DNA of 64,000 nucleotides from Malaciobacter mytili LMG 24559 (GCF_003346775.1 NZ_CP031219.1:186001-250000), one strand, 5' to 3'; shown: positions 18,760 through 27,924, counted from the stretch's first letter. Numbers and translations are program-made. The notes: generated by a model from the sequence alone, not told the origin.

Positions 18760-19950
18760 ATGAAAAACTTATTATTAGTAAAAAGTGTTTTAGTTGCAGG
18801 ATTGATTTTTTCAGGGTGTACAAGTACTTCTAATGTATCTATAAAACAACCAAATGAAAAAGTTAAACACTTAATTGAGCAATATAAATTACAAAGTGTA
18901 GATTATAATTATGTAAAAAAAGCAATAGGAAATGGTACAAGTGCAACAGCAAGTGCTATTTTAGTTGATGCTAGACCAAATGCAAAATACTTAAAAAGTA
19001 CAATTCCTACAAGTGTAAATATCCCAGATACTAAGTTTGAAGAGTATTATAAAATAGTTGAAAATATATCAAAAGATAAAGAAATTATAGTATATTGTGG
19101 TGGATATAGTTGTGAAAAAAGTCCTATTGTTGCAAATTTATTAATAAAAAAAGGTTTTAAAAATGTAAAAGTTTATCCAGGAGGAGAACCTGAATGGATA
19201 AAAAACAATTATGCAGAGGTTGATACAGTAGTAGTTAAAGCAACTATGAATAATAACTCAGCAGTTTTAATAGATGCAAGACCTTATAAACTTTATTTAA
19301 AAGAAACAATTGTAGGAGCAATATCTATTCCTGATACACAATTAGAAGAATTAGTAGGAAGATTTCCATCTAACAAAAATGAAAAAATTATAGTATTTTG
19401 TGGTGGATTTAAATGTGAAAAATCGCATATTGTTGCTGATAAGTTAGTATCTTTAGGATATAAAAATGTTTTTGTTTATGCAGGTGGAGTTCCACAATGG
19501 AAAAAAGAAAAACTTCCAACAACAGCAGGTGCAAAAGTAGCAGAAGTTGCTAAAGTAAGTGCTAAAAAACAGTTTAGTTCAAAAGGATTAAAGCTTGGAA
19601 GTGATGAGGGAACTGTTGATGGTGATTGGTTAAAGGTTCAAATTTTAGCTAATAATGTACCTTCATTTATTCAAATTGTAGATGTTAGATCAAAAGCTGA
19701 GTTTGCTGAGGGACATTTTAAAAATGCTATAAATATTGAAGCTGGAAAATTAACTGCAAAAGAGTTATATGAAAAATTACCTAAAGATAAAACAATTGTA
19801 TTTAATTGTAGTGCAGGTGGAAGATCACTTGAAGCTTGGGCAAAATTAAATGATGAAAAATATGATGTATCTGAAATTTACTATTTTGATGCAAATGTAA
19901 GTTGCAAAGGTAATAATTGTACTATTGAAGTAAATGAACCTTTAGAGTAA
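18760..19950 (+). CDS. Three-domain rhodanese lipoprotein
   Basis: 396-aa exported sulfurtransferase-like protein. The lipobox LIFSGC places the lipidated cysteine at residue 20. Three rhodanese-like domains follow: about 45-150, active loop CGGYSC (Cys113, Cys118); about 155-250, CGGFKC (Cys214, Cys219); about 285-390, CSAGGRS (Cys350). The first two are close repeats and carry an unusual second cysteine in the loop. Directly downstream of SQR copy 2, so it probably accepts sulfane sulfur or polysulfide produced by SQR at the membrane. Confidence 0.88.
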   Translation: MKNLLLVKSVLVAGLIFSGCTSTSNVSIKQPNEKVKHLIEQYKLQSVDYNYVKKAIGNGTSATASAILVDARPNAKYLKSTIPTSVNIPDTKFEEYYKIVENISKDKEIIVYCGGYSCEKSPIVANLLIKKGFKNVKVYPGGEPEWIKNNYAEVDTVVVKATMNNNSAVLIDARPYKLYLKETIVGAISIPDTQLEELVGRFPSNKNEKIIVFCGGFKCEKSHIVADKLVSLGYKNVFVYAGGVPQWKKEKLPTTAGAKVAEVAKVSAKKQFSSKGLKLGSDEGTVDGDWLKVQILANNVPSFIQIVDVRSKAEFAEGHFKNAINIEAGKLTAKELYEKLPKDKTIVFNCSAGGRSLEAWAKLNDEKYDVSEIYYFDANVSCKGNNCTIEVNEPLE

Positions 19951-19955
19951 AAGTT

Positions 19956-19982
19956 CTGTATCAATCTTTTAGATTGATACAG
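19956..19982 (+). terminator. Hairpin after rhodanese lipoprotein
   Basis: Perfect 12-bp stem (CTGTATCAATCT / AGATTGATACAG) with a 3-nt loop, 5 nt past the stop. There is no good T run on either side, so it may act as an mRNA 3' end stabiliser or a weak terminator. Confidence 0.6.
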
Positions 19983-20047
19983 ATAAAATATATATAATTT
20001 ATAAAAGTAAAAATATGAGGTAACGGTATTTTTAACATAATTACTCC

Positions 20048-20332
20048 TTATTTTAAATAGGTATAAAATAAGTTAATAGCAATTAAAATTACTATTAACA
20101 TAGGAAATTTGAATGATGTAGAAATCTTTTTTATTTTATATGTTAAATATATTAAATAAAATAGATATAGATATAGTATTAACAAATATATCAAAGTTAG
20201 TTGTTTCCCAAGTGTAGAAAAATGAATAAAAAATCCAATTGCAACTATTATTGCTTCATATATTTTTAATTGTTTTATATAAAAAAAAAGATAACACTCA
20301 AGAAATTTTATTAATCCATAAATAAATATCAT
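20048..20332 (-). CDS. Small membrane protein, candidate immunity protein
   Basis: 94-aa protein with three to four hydrophobic segments spread over the whole length and a lysine-rich loop near residue 65. Its ATG at 20332 overlaps the TAA of the upstream peptide gene (TAATG), the sign of translational coupling. I see no family match. Small multi-helix membrane proteins coupled to a bacteriocin-like gene are often immunity proteins, so that is the working hypothesis, not a firm call. Confidence 0.5.
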   Translation of the reverse strand: MIFIYGLIKFLECYLFFYIKQLKIYEAIIVAIGFFIHFSTLGKQLTLIYLLILYLYLFYLIYLTYKIKKISTSFKFPMLIVILIAINLFYTYLK

Positions 20333-20518
20333 TAACAAACTTTATTAGAATGGCAACTTCCACAATTATTTCCTACAGTAGGAGCATTTGCTGTAGTAAG
20401 TCCCCAACCAAAAGCTAACGGCACAATAATTTGTATAAATTTCCCTTCAGTGTCTTTCATTTCTTTTTTATTTAATATTGAAAAATTAGCAAAGTCATTA
20501 AATACCAAATTTTTCCAT
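20332..20518 (-). CDS. Bacteriocin-like precursor peptide with offset start
   Basis: The frame ending at 20332 encodes NFSILNKKEMKDTEGKF, resembling the LNxKEMxxxxGG leader of class II bacteriocins but with GK for GG. A hydrophobic core and a cysteine-rich tail (NNCGSCHSNKVC) follow. The only good start, ATG at 20518 six nt after AAGGAG, is one base out of frame and hits a stop after six codons; losing one A from the A5 run at 20510-20514 would give one continuous 61-aa peptide. It may be a true frameshift, a sequencing error, or use of a weak TTG start. No processing transporter is visible here. Confidence 0.45.
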
Positions 20519-20556
20519 ATTAAACTCCTTAGTATAATATTAATAATTAAAATCAT

Positions 20557-20692
20557 TATAAAAAATATAAACTTAAGATAATATTAATTATTACTTTTTG
20601 GTTTAAAAAAATTTAATCTTATAGATTTTTTGTTTATATTTTTTAATTAAATAGATTTATTATAAGTTAAGATATAGGAATAAAGGTATAAA
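20557..20692. other. AT-rich spacer between peptide gene and rplT terminator
   Basis: About 136 nt of extremely AT-rich sequence that must hold the promoter of the minus-strand peptide/membrane-protein pair. I see no open reading frame, repeat or RNA gene in it. Confidence 0.4.
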
Positions 20693-20724
20693 AAAAAGGT
20701 AAGAAGATAACTTCTTACCTTTTT
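20693..20724 (-). terminator. Terminator after rplT
   Basis: Perfect 14-bp stem AAAAAGGTAAGAAG / CTTCTTACCTTTTT with ATAA loop, 19 nt past the rplT stop, with T runs on both strands, so it can work in both directions. It ends the thrS-infC-rpmI-rplT transcript. Confidence 0.88.
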
Positions 20725-20742
20725 ATTTGCAAATTTAAAAAA

Positions 20743-21102
20743 TTATGCTGCTAATGCTTCTTTAGCTTTAACTACTAATGCTGCAAATGCTGCTGCATCA
20801 TGCATAGCTAAATCAGCTAAGATTTTTCTATCTAATTCAATATTAGCTAATTTTAATCCATTCATAAATCTTGAATAGTTAATATCATTTAATCTACAAG
20901 CAGCGTTGATTCTGATGATCCAAAGCTTTCTAATATCTCTTTTCTTTTGTCTTCTATCTCTATAAGCGTAAACTAAACTTCTTTCTAATTGTTCTTTCGC
21001 TTTTCTAAAGTGTTTTCTTCTACCGCTAAAAAATCCTCTAGCAGCTTTTAAAACTTTTTTATGTCTTCTTCTTCTAACTACACCAGTTTTAACTCTTGGC
21101 AT
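20743..21102 (-). CDS. rplT: 50S ribosomal protein L20
   Basis: Early 23S rRNA assembly protein, 119 aa, with the very basic N-terminal helix ([16 protein letters not shown]) and the conserved [21 protein letters not shown] region. In many bacteria L20 also represses its own operon by binding the leader of rpmI. The rpmI-rplT gap here contains three hairpins. Last gene of the thrS-infC-rpmI-rplT operon. Confidence 0.97.
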   Translation of the reverse strand: MPRVKTGVVRRRRHKKVLKAARGFFSGRRKHFRKAKEQLERSLVYAYRDRRQKKRDIRKLWIIRINAACRLNDINYSRFMNGLKLANIELDRKILADLAMHDAAAFAALVVKAKEALAA

Positions 21103-21138
21103 ATTTTTCCTTTCTTTACCGTATATTTTAATAGGTGT

Positions 21139-21200
21139 CGATTTTATAAATCGAACTTGTCCACTTTATGTGGAGGGACTTGTAATTTTATAAAAATTAC
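21139..21200 (-). promoter_or_regulatory. Three consecutive hairpins between rpmI and rplT
   Basis: Back-to-back inverted repeats: CGATTT/AAATCG (21139-21153), TCCAC/GTGGA (21160-21174) and GTAATTTT/AAAATTAC (21182-21200), each with a 3-5 nt loop. They fill nearly the whole gap upstream of rplT. They could control translation or mRNA processing of rplT, possibly through L20 binding. That role is inferred. Confidence 0.5.
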
Positions 21201-21204
21201 CTTA

Positions 21205-21399
21205 TTAACAATTTAACATTTTTTTAACTCTTGCAGTATCAACAGCTGCAACAGTTTGTGGACCTCTTAGGTTTCTTTTTCTTTTTGGGCTCTTTTTAGT
21301 TAAGATATGGCTTCTAAAAGCTGAACCTCTTTTAATAGAACCATTTTTTTTCACTTTAAATCTCTTTAAAGCTCCACTATTAGATTTCATCTTTGGCAT
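21205..21399 (-). CDS. rpmI: 50S ribosomal protein L35
   Basis: Small basic large-subunit protein, 64 aa, starting [17 protein letters not shown], the family consensus, with [16 protein letters not shown] in the middle. I chose the ATG at 21399 because the family begins at this MPK; an in-frame ATG 33 nt upstream would add an unrelated extension. A ribosome binding site (AGGAT) precedes it. Confidence 0.96.
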   Translation of the reverse strand: MPKMKSNSGALKRFKVKKNGSIKRGSAFRSHILTKKSPKRKRNLRGPQTVAAVDTARVKKMLNC

Positions 21400-21495
21400 T
21401 GTGGAATCCTTTCTTAAAATTTGCATTTTCATATAATTGAAAAAGTTCGTGATTTTACTTAAAATAAGCTTTGAATAAGTTTAAGTATATAGAAC

Positions 21496-21522
21496 AATAG
21501 TAGTAGAGTTTCTACTACTATT
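21496..21522 (-). terminator. Hairpin between infC and rpmI
   Basis: Perfect 12-bp stem AATAGTAGTAGA / TCTACTACTATT with a 3-nt loop, 6 nt past the infC stop. The minus-strand tail has only scattered T residues. It may attenuate transcription into rpmI-rplT or mark an RNA processing site. Confidence 0.55.
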
Positions 21523-21527
21523 TAAGA

Positions 21528-22061
21528 TTATTTATTTTTTTCCTTTGGAAGAACTAGCATATTTACATATCTTCCTTCAAGTTTTGGTTCTTTGTCCATT
21601 ACTCCAAATTCTTCAAGCATTGGCCAAATTCTATTTAGAACTTCAATTCCTGATTCAGGGTGAGCCATCTCTCTACCTTTTAGGAATACTCTAAATCTTA
21701 CATGCTTTCCTTCTTCTAAAAATTCAATAGCATGTTTAACTTTATAGTTAATATCATTGTCAGCAATTTTTACAGATAATTTAATCTCTTTAATTTCAAT
21801 GATTTTTTGTTTTTTCTTAGCTTCTTTTTTCTTTTTCTCTTGTTGGTATCTAAATTTACCATAATCCATAATTTTAGCAACAGGAGGTTTTGCTTCTGGC
21901 GCAATAAGTACTAAGTCTAGCCCTAATTCTTCTGCAGTTGCAAGAGCATCTTTTGTTGAGATGATTCCATAATTTGTACCATCATCACTCATACATCTTA
22001 CTTCTTTTACTGTAATTTCCTCATTCATTATTACATCGTCTTTTTTATTGTTTCGACTCAA
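21528..22061 (-). CDS. infC: Translation initiation factor IF-3
   Basis: Keeps 30S subunits free and checks start-codon pairing. The 177-aa product has the N-domain ([27 protein letters not shown]) and the C-domain ([31 protein letters not shown]). I kept the TTG start at 22061, overlapping the thrS stop by 4 nt; an ATG 33 nt downstream (MNEEI) is the alternative. A non-ATG start is common for infC because the factor represses its own translation. Confidence 0.96.
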   Translation of the reverse strand: MSRNNKKDDVIMNEEITVKEVRCMSDDGTNYGIISTKDALATAEELGLDLVLIAPEAKPPVAKIMDYGKFRYQQEKKKKEAKKKQKIIEIKEIKLSVKIADNDINYKVKHAIEFLEEGKHVRFRVFLKGREMAHPESGIEVLNRIWPMLEEFGVMDKEPKLEGRYVNMLVLPKEKNK

Positions 22062-23866
22062 ATTTCACATCCTTTTTTAATTTCAACTAACATATTTATA
22101 AACTCCTCTTTCGTCATATTTGACTGCTCTCTCTTTCTTCTGTCTCTTAATGCTATAGAGTTGTTTTCAACTTCTTCATCACCAATAACAACAATCATTG
22201 GAACTCTTTGTTTTTCCGCCATTCTAATTCTTTTATTTAAACTTTCGTTCATATCAAAAATTTTAGAATCTATCTCTTTATATAACAGTTCTTTTTGTAG
22301 TTGTTTTGCATATTCAACATGTGTATTTGCAATTGGTACAAAGATAACTTCTGTTGGAGCGATAATAAAAGGGAACTCTCCAGCACAGTGTTCTGTTAGA
22401 ATACCAATAAATCTTTCAAAAGAACCTAAAATTGCCCTATGAATCATTACAGGTTGTTCTTTTTCCCCTTTATCGTTTATATACTCTACATTAAATCTAC
22501 TTGGTAAGTTCATATCAACTTGAACTGTACCACATTGCCATTTTCTTCCAATAGCATCTAAGATTTTAATATCAATTTTAGGACCATAAAAAGCTCCTCC
22601 ACCTTCATCAATTCCATATGGTAGATTGTGCTCATCTAGTGCATCCATGATTCCTTTTGTAGTTTTTTCCCAAAATTCATCATCTCCAATGGCTTTTTCA
22701 GGTTTAGTTGAAACTTCCATTTCATATTTAAAATCAAATATACTCATAAGTTTATCAACAAACTCTAAAACTTCAATAATTACATCTTTTACTTGTGCTT
22801 GTGTACAAAAAATATGAGCATCATCTTGAGTAAATTCTCTTACTCTAAATAGTCCGTGCATAGCTCCACTCATTTCGTGTCTATGTACTACTCCATATTC
22901 AAAAAGTTTTTTTGGTAAATCTTTATATGAAACTAAACTATTTTTAAAAATTTGAATATGTCCTACACAGTTCATAGGTTTAATACCATATTCCTGCTCA
23001 TCAATTGTAGTAAAATACATATTTTCTTTATAGTTTGCATAGTGACCAGAGATTTTCCACATATCTGATTTTAAAATTTCTGGACCACGTACTGGTTCAT
23101 ATCCTCTTACTCTATGAGCTTTGTATAGGATTTTTTCTAATTTACTTCTAAGCCTAGCACCATTTGGTAGCCACATAGGAAGACCAGCTCCCACATCATC
23201 ATTAAAAGTAAATAGATCTAATTCAGTACCTAATTTTCTATGGTCTCTTTTTTTTGCTTCTTCTAACATTTTAATATAGTCATTTAATTCTTGTTTATCG
23301 AAAAATGCTATACCATAGATTCTTGTAATCATTTCATTTTTTTCATCACCACCAAGATAAGCACCTGCTATTCTTGTAAGTTTAAAATTTCTAATCATTC
23401 TAGTATTAGGTACATGAGGACCTCTACATAAGTCTTCAAAATCACCTTGCTTATAAATAGTTAGAGTTGAATCTGTGATGTTTTTAAGTACCGCTTGTTT
23501 AAGCTCATCATTTGCGAATTTTTTTAAGATTTCTTCTTTGGTTGTCTCATATCTTTGAATTGGTAGCTTTTCATTTGCAAGCTCTTTCATTTTCTTTTCA
23601 ATTTTTGTAAGATCCTCTTCTGATATTTTAGAATCTACTTTGAAATCATAATAAAATCCCTCTTTAACAACAGGACCAACAAAGAATTTAGCTTCAGGAT
23701 ATAACGCTTTAATAGCTTGAGCCATTAGGTGAGCACATGAATGTCTTAAAATCTCTAAAGATTCAGGAGAACTGTCACTTTTTATCTCTTCACCAGTTAT
23801 ATTTAAAGCTTCCGCAGTTTGAAGATCATATATTTGACCTTCACTTAATACACCAATTGGTTCCAA
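22058..23866 (-). CDS. thrS: Threonine--tRNA ligase
   Basis: Class II synthetase charging tRNA-Thr, 602 aa. It has the editing domain with [11 protein letters not shown] (zinc/editing HxxxH region), the catalytic core with motif 2 [22 protein letters not shown], the zinc-site cysteine in MNCVGH, motif 3 [13 protein letters not shown], and an anticodon-binding C-terminus. It lacks the N-terminal TGS domain, as its 602-aa length shows. TTG start at 23866 behind an AAGGAAA ribosome binding site. First gene of the thrS-infC-rpmI-rplT operon. Confidence 0.96.
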   Translation of the reverse strand: MEPIGVLSEGQIYDLQTAEALNITGEEIKSDSSPESLEILRHSCAHLMAQAIKALYPEAKFFVGPVVKEGFYYDFKVDSKISEEDLTKIEKKMKELANEKLPIQRYETTKEEILKKFANDELKQAVLKNITDSTLTIYKQGDFEDLCRGPHVPNTRMIRNFKLTRIAGAYLGGDEKNEMITRIYGIAFFDKQELNDYIKMLEEAKKRDHRKLGTELDLFTFNDDVGAGLPMWLPNGARLRSKLEKILYKAHRVRGYEPVRGPEILKSDMWKISGHYANYKENMYFTTIDEQEYGIKPMNCVGHIQIFKNSLVSYKDLPKKLFEYGVVHRHEMSGAMHGLFRVREFTQDDAHIFCTQAQVKDVIIEVLEFVDKLMSIFDFKYEMEVSTKPEKAIGDDEFWEKTTKGIMDALDEHNLPYGIDEGGGAFYGPKIDIKILDAIGRKWQCGTVQVDMNLPSRFNVEYINDKGEKEQPVMIHRAILGSFERFIGILTEHCAGEFPFIIAPTEVIFVPIANTHVEYAKQLQKELLYKEIDSKIFDMNESLNKRIRMAEKQRVPMIVVIGDEEVENNSIALRDRRKREQSNMTKEEFINMLVEIKKGCEI

Positions 23867-23975
23867 TAATTTCCTTTTTTTTAGTTTTCTTATAGAATTT
23901 GGTACATTTTATCGCAATTGCACTTAAATTTAATCTTAATAATAGTTTATTAATAAATTTTGGGTAAAATATGGA

Positions 23976-24488
23976 ATGATTTTAAACCTATCAAAGATAA
24001 AAACAGAAGCTTTATTATTGTTCTGTAAAGATTTAATTCTTTCTTATAAAGATAAAGATGAAAAATTATTTAATATAGAAGAAGAGTTAGATAATTATAT
24101 TAATAGTGTAAGTGAAGATATTTTAAAACAGATAAATAATGTAACTTTTGATACAGAACACTATTTAAAAAATAGAAAACATTATAGAATTAAAGCTGTA
24201 TTAATTGCTTATAATTTTATAAATGATCAAATCTCTAAATATCTAGCACAAGGAAGTGCTTTTAATCCTGCTATGTTATTTCTTGCTTTACTTGCAGTTT
24301 GGTTTAAAGAACTAGATAAAGAAAGAACTTCAAAAGAGTTTATTTATTTTACACTTTTTCCTTATGGAAATGTATATGATAAACTACTAATAAATGTAAA
24401 AGATAATGATTTTAAAAAAATAAATATTGAGATGATGGATATTGCGGAAAAAACTATTTTTAATTTAGATAAAGTCTCTTTTAAATAA
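23976..24488 (+). CDS. Hypothetical helical protein
   Basis: 170-aa protein of unknown function. It is mostly charged and helical, with a moderately hydrophobic stretch around 95-110 (NPAMLFLALLAVWF). I do not recognise a family. It starts with ATG at 23976; an ATG 5 nt earlier leads straight to a stop. It stands alone, divergent from thrS and convergent with the porin gene, and ends inside a shared terminator. Confidence 0.7.
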   Translation: MILNLSKIKTEALLLFCKDLILSYKDKDEKLFNIEEELDNYINSVSEDILKQINNVTFDTEHYLKNRKHYRIKAVLIAYNFINDQISKYLAQGSAFNPAMLFLALLAVWFKELDKERTSKEFIYFTLFPYGNVYDKLLINVKDNDFKKINIEMMDIAEKTIFNLDKVSFK

Positions 24489-24496
24489 GAGACTTT
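24471..24496. terminator. Bidirectional terminator between convergent genes
   Basis: Perfect 10-bp stem AAAGTCTCTT / AAGAGACTTT with 6-nt loop, then ATTTTTA on the plus strand. It overlaps the stop codon of the upstream 170-aa gene and lies 4 nt from the porin stop. Confidence 0.8.
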
Positions 24497-24500
24497 ATTT

Positions 24501-26015
24501 TTAGAATCTATATCTAATATTTGCTGAAAAGTTTTTAGCCTCTTCAACAGCATTAGGAGAATCACTAATTTTTACAGGTGTTCCAAAGTCTCCAAAGAAA
24601 CCATTACTTCCTGTATAATCATATTTTATTTGTGTATATCTTAAAGTAAAACTAAGAGCATCAGTTAATTTTTGGTGTCTATATACTTCCCAAGCAGTAC
24701 CACGTGCAGCAATTTTACTTCCTGCCATAGTATCTTCACCATAAGTCATAGATCTCCAGTATTTACTACCTTTGTTCCATTCTATTCCTACTCTTGCTTT
24801 TTCAGATAATGGACATGGCATATTTGCACCAATCCAAAAAGAGTGACCAGTTTCAGAATCAGCTGAACCTAACATTGCTTTGTTTCCATCAGGATCAGTT
24901 TTACTCATAGCATATGAAGCAAATACTGTTGTATCATCTAAGAAATCAGAAATACCATTTCCAATTCCATAAGCTTTAAACATAATTGTAGCTAATTCTA
25001 TATCTCCAAAATTATAGAATTTACCATTACTATCAGGTTGTCCATCAGCATTTGCATCTTGATTTCCTATTAAATTCCAAGCTTTTGCATAGTTCATATG
25101 TACTGAGTATTGTCCATTATCATAAGGAACAAAAATAAATCCGGCCATATCAACATTTTCACTTGTATCATTATCATCTATATAATCAAGCCCATCTGAA
25201 GAAAATCTAAGTTTTGCATTAGTTAATCCTCTACCTACGCAAAACTTAAGCCACATTCCATTTATACCTGTTAGTTTATCAAGGTTAAATCTAGCACTAG
25301 CTCCATCAAATTCCACATTTACTGTATGTGAAAGAGCAGATTTTCTTTCTTGGTCAGCTCTTAAACTAATTCCCAAACCATCTGTTGAAGGACGCCTTCC
25401 AATACTAGCTGTCCAAGAAACATCATTGTTTCCAAAGAAAGAATCATTTGTATATAGCCAATATGCCTCTTTTACTTTTAAGCTATTATCATTTGTAGCA
25501 GCTTCATTTGTTACCCAATCAAAGCTTGCATTATTTCTTGTTTGTCCATCAATTTGAGCTCTATTATCCCCAAATAATTTATTATAAGAAAGTGTTCCAT
25601 AAAAAGTTGAGTTTTCATCAGCTTGGAATTTCATTCCTAACCAAAGTCTATTAGAGTATATAGAGTTATTTGTTAGTTTTTTACCATTTGATAGTTTATA
25701 TTGAACATTATCATATTGTGTTCTAAAATCAACATCCCACTTTATATTATCTCCTGCATCATGTGCTTTTACTTCTTGAATTTTTTCAGAGTTTTTCTTT
25801 ACATTTTTTTCAAGTTTTGTAAATCTTTTATCTGTAAAAGTCTTTTCAAGTGTAGTTACTTTGTCTTGATTTGAATTTAATTTCTTTTCAAGCATTTCAA
25901 TTTGTTTTTTCAATAACTCGATTTGTTTCATCATCTCATTATTTGATATTTCTGATGAAAAAGCACAAGTTGTTAATGCTGCAACAGTTGATAAAGCAAT
26001 TATCCCCTTTTTCAT
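24501..26015 (-). CDS. Outer-membrane porin, DUF3373-like
   Basis: 504-aa beta-barrel protein. A signal peptide (about 1-20, ending near AFSSE) is followed by a coiled coil (about 25-80, leucine-rich heptads) and then a long barrel with alternating aromatic strands ending in the C-terminal ANIRYRF, whose final Phe is the outer-membrane insertion signal. Size and layout match DUF3373-type proteins common in Campylobacterota. The N-terminal coiled coil may contact peptidoglycan. Substrate is unknown. Confidence 0.85.
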   Translation of the reverse strand: MKKGIIALSTVAALTTCAFSSEISNNEMMKQIELLKKQIEMLEKKLNSNQDKVTTLEKTFTDKRFTKLEKNVKKNSEKIQEVKAHDAGDNIKWDVDFRTQYDNVQYKLSNGKKLTNNSIYSNRLWLGMKFQADENSTFYGTLSYNKLFGDNRAQIDGQTRNNASFDWVTNEAATNDNSLKVKEAYWLYTNDSFFGNNDVSWTASIGRRPSTDGLGISLRADQERKSALSHTVNVEFDGASARFNLDKLTGINGMWLKFCVGRGLTNAKLRFSSDGLDYIDDNDTSENVDMAGFIFVPYDNGQYSVHMNYAKAWNLIGNQDANADGQPDSNGKFYNFGDIELATIMFKAYGIGNGISDFLDDTTVFASYAMSKTDPDGNKAMLGSADSETGHSFWIGANMPCPLSEKARVGIEWNKGSKYWRSMTYGEDTMAGSKIAARGTAWEVYRHQKLTDALSFTLRYTQIKYDYTGSNGFFGDFGTPVKISDSPNAVEEAKNFSANIRYRF

Positions 26016-26141
26016 TAAGTGCTCCTTGGTGTATAATAACTAAAACTTATACTCATTGTATTAAGTATATTAAATATTATATAACTATAACTTTTAATTA
26101 ATACTTAACATAATATTATTTTTACTTATAATAAAAATAAT

Positions 26142-26174
26142 AAAAAAGGGGAAGAGATTACCTCTTCCCCTTTT
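26142..26174 (-). terminator. Terminator after cytochrome-like gene
   Basis: Strong hairpin AAAAGGGGAAGAG / CTCTTCCCCTTTT with a 5-nt loop and flanking AT tracts, 6 nt past the stop of the minus-strand gene. T run follows on the minus strand. Confidence 0.88.
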
Positions 26175-26179
26175 ATTTA

Positions 26180-26503
26180 TTAACAAGAAGGAACATTCCC
26201 TGAGTCATTTGCATATTCATAAGAAAAATCATAAATATGTTCCATCCAAGATTCTTGAACATAACCTTTTTTTACTTTTGGACAAATTTTGATTATTTCA
26301 TCTTCAAATTTACCAGCATTTTTGATCTCTTCCCATTGATCTTGAGAATGCTGTGCAGCAAATTTTGCTCCAGTCATACCACAAGGATTTTTTAACTTTT
26401 TAGAAAAAAGTTTTTGTCCTTTTACTGCATCTGCTGATGCTGTTGTTGTTAAAACACCTAATGTTAATGATGCTGCTAATGCAATCTTTGCCAATTTTGT
26501 CAT
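26180..26503 (-). CDS. Periplasmic cytochrome c-like protein lacking CxxCH
   Basis: 107-aa exported protein with a signal peptide (about 1-25, cleaved near ASADA). The following KGQKLFSKKLKNPCG segment looks like a monoheme cytochrome c N-terminus, but the heme motif CxxCH is absent; only the single Cys of NPCGMTGAKFA occurs there. Two further cysteines (KICPK and the terminal Cys) could form a disulfide. It is probably a cytochrome-fold protein that does not bind heme covalently. Function unknown. Confidence 0.7.
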   Translation of the reverse strand: MTKLAKIALAASLTLGVLTTTASADAVKGQKLFSKKLKNPCGMTGAKFAAQHSQDQWEEIKNAGKFEDEIIKICPKVKKGYVQESWMEHIYDFSYEYANDSGNVPSC

Positions 26504-26595
26504 TATAACTCTCCTAATTAAAATTTGGGTATAATTATATTTTATAAATATAAAAAACCTGACAACAAACTATTATAACATAAAGTGAATTAATT

Positions 26596-27924
26596 GTGAA
26601 GTATTTTTTAATAAAACAAATAGTTGAATATCTTAAAGAAAAAGCCCAAAATATAAAGTTTATCAAGAGAATTGACAATAATATAATTATAATTGAATTT
26701 AATAATAAAGAGATCTTATATTTTGATATGACAAAAGGTAAAAGTCAAATTTATAAAAAAAATAATCAAGATACAATAAAAAAAGACTTTAATGCTCCTT
26801 TTGATATTCTTCTACAAAAAAGATTTGTAAATTCTAAAATTGAAGAGATTAGTATATATAATGAAGATAAGGTAATTAATATAAAAGTATCTTCAAGTTC
26901 TTCATATAAAAAACTAACAACTATTTTACAATTGGAGTTTACAGGTAAACATACAAATATAATAATCTTAGATGAAAATAGAATTATATTAGAGGCTTTA
27001 AGACATATAGATGAATTCTCATCAAGTAGAGTTGTAAAAGTTGGGATAAAATTAGAAGAGATACCAAAACAAAACTTTATTTTTAAAGAAGATTTTATTG
27101 AGAATATTGAAAAGTATCTATATGAAATTTATGAAATTAAAGAAAAACAGAGTTTAGAAAATCTAAAAAAACAAAAAATTTCTTTAATAAGTAAAAAGAT
27201 AAATAAATTAGAAAATCTTATAAATCATTTGCCTTTAAAACAGCAATTAGAAAAAGAATCAAATCTTACTTATTTATATGCAAATATAATTTTAAGTAAT
27301 ATTCATAATATTAAACCTTATCAAGATATTTTAGAAGCTTATGATTATGAAGGTAATAGTATAAAAATACCTTTAGATAAAAGTATTAGTGCATCAAAGT
27401 ATGCAAATGAACTTTTTAAAAAAGCAAAAAAATTAAAACAAAAATTACAAAATATTGATATAGAAAAACAAAGTTTAGAAGAAAAATTAGAGTTTTCTAA
27501 AAAGATGATTGAAAATCTACAAGAGGCAAATTCTATTGATGAAATAGAGTTTTTATTTCCTAAAAAGCAAAAGAATCAAACAAAAACAGCAAAACAGCAA
27601 AATTATGAGACATTTTTTTATAATGGATATAAAATTCTTTTAGGAAGAAGTGAAAGAGAAAATATCTATTTATTACAAAATTCAAAAGCAAGTGATTTTT
27701 GGTTTCATTTAAAAGATAGAACTTCGTGTCATGTAATAGTACAAAATAGTAAAAAAACAATCCCTGAATCAGTGATAATTAAAGCTGCTAAATTATGTGC
27801 AAAGTTTTCAGTTGAGTTTGGTGGAAAGTATCTTATTGATTATACTCAAAGAAGAAATATTAAAATTCAATCAGGTGCAAATGTTTTATATAACCCTTAT
27901 ACTACAATTGAAATTAACATATAA
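26596..27924 (+). CDS. NFACT / RqcH-like ribosome quality-control protein
   Basis: 442-aa protein with an NFACT-N region (about 1-190, including LEALRHIDEF), a central coiled coil (about 270-320) and an NFACT-R domain (about 335-442) carrying SDFWFHLKDRTSCHVIV. In other bacteria RqcH binds stalled 50S-peptidyl-tRNA and adds alanine tails. It is shorter than the roughly 570-aa Bacillus protein. GTG start at 26596. No neighbouring gene adds functional information. Confidence 0.85.
   Translation: MKYFLIKQIVEYLKEKAQNIKFIKRIDNNIIIIEFNNKEILYFDMTKGKSQIYKKNNQDTIKKDFNAPFDILLQKRFVNSKIEEISIYNEDKVINIKVSSSSSYKKLTTILQLEFTGKHTNIIILDENRIILEALRHIDEFSSSRVVKVGIKLEEIPKQNFIFKEDFIENIEKYLYEIYEIKEKQSLENLKKQKISLISKKINKLENLINHLPLKQQLEKESNLTYLYANIILSNIHNIKPYQDILEAYDYEGNSIKIPLDKSISASKYANELFKKAKKLKQKLQNIDIEKQSLEEKLEFSKKMIENLQEANSIDEIEFLFPKKQKNQTKTAKQQNYETFFYNGYKILLGRSERENIYLLQNSKASDFWFHLKDRTSCHVIVQNSKKTIPESVIIKAAKLCAKFSVEFGGKYLIDYTQRRNIKIQSGANVLYNPYTTIEINI

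Noticed and set aside
22161-22442. Plus-strand reading frame opposite thrS
   Set aside because: Antisense shadow of a conserved essential gene.
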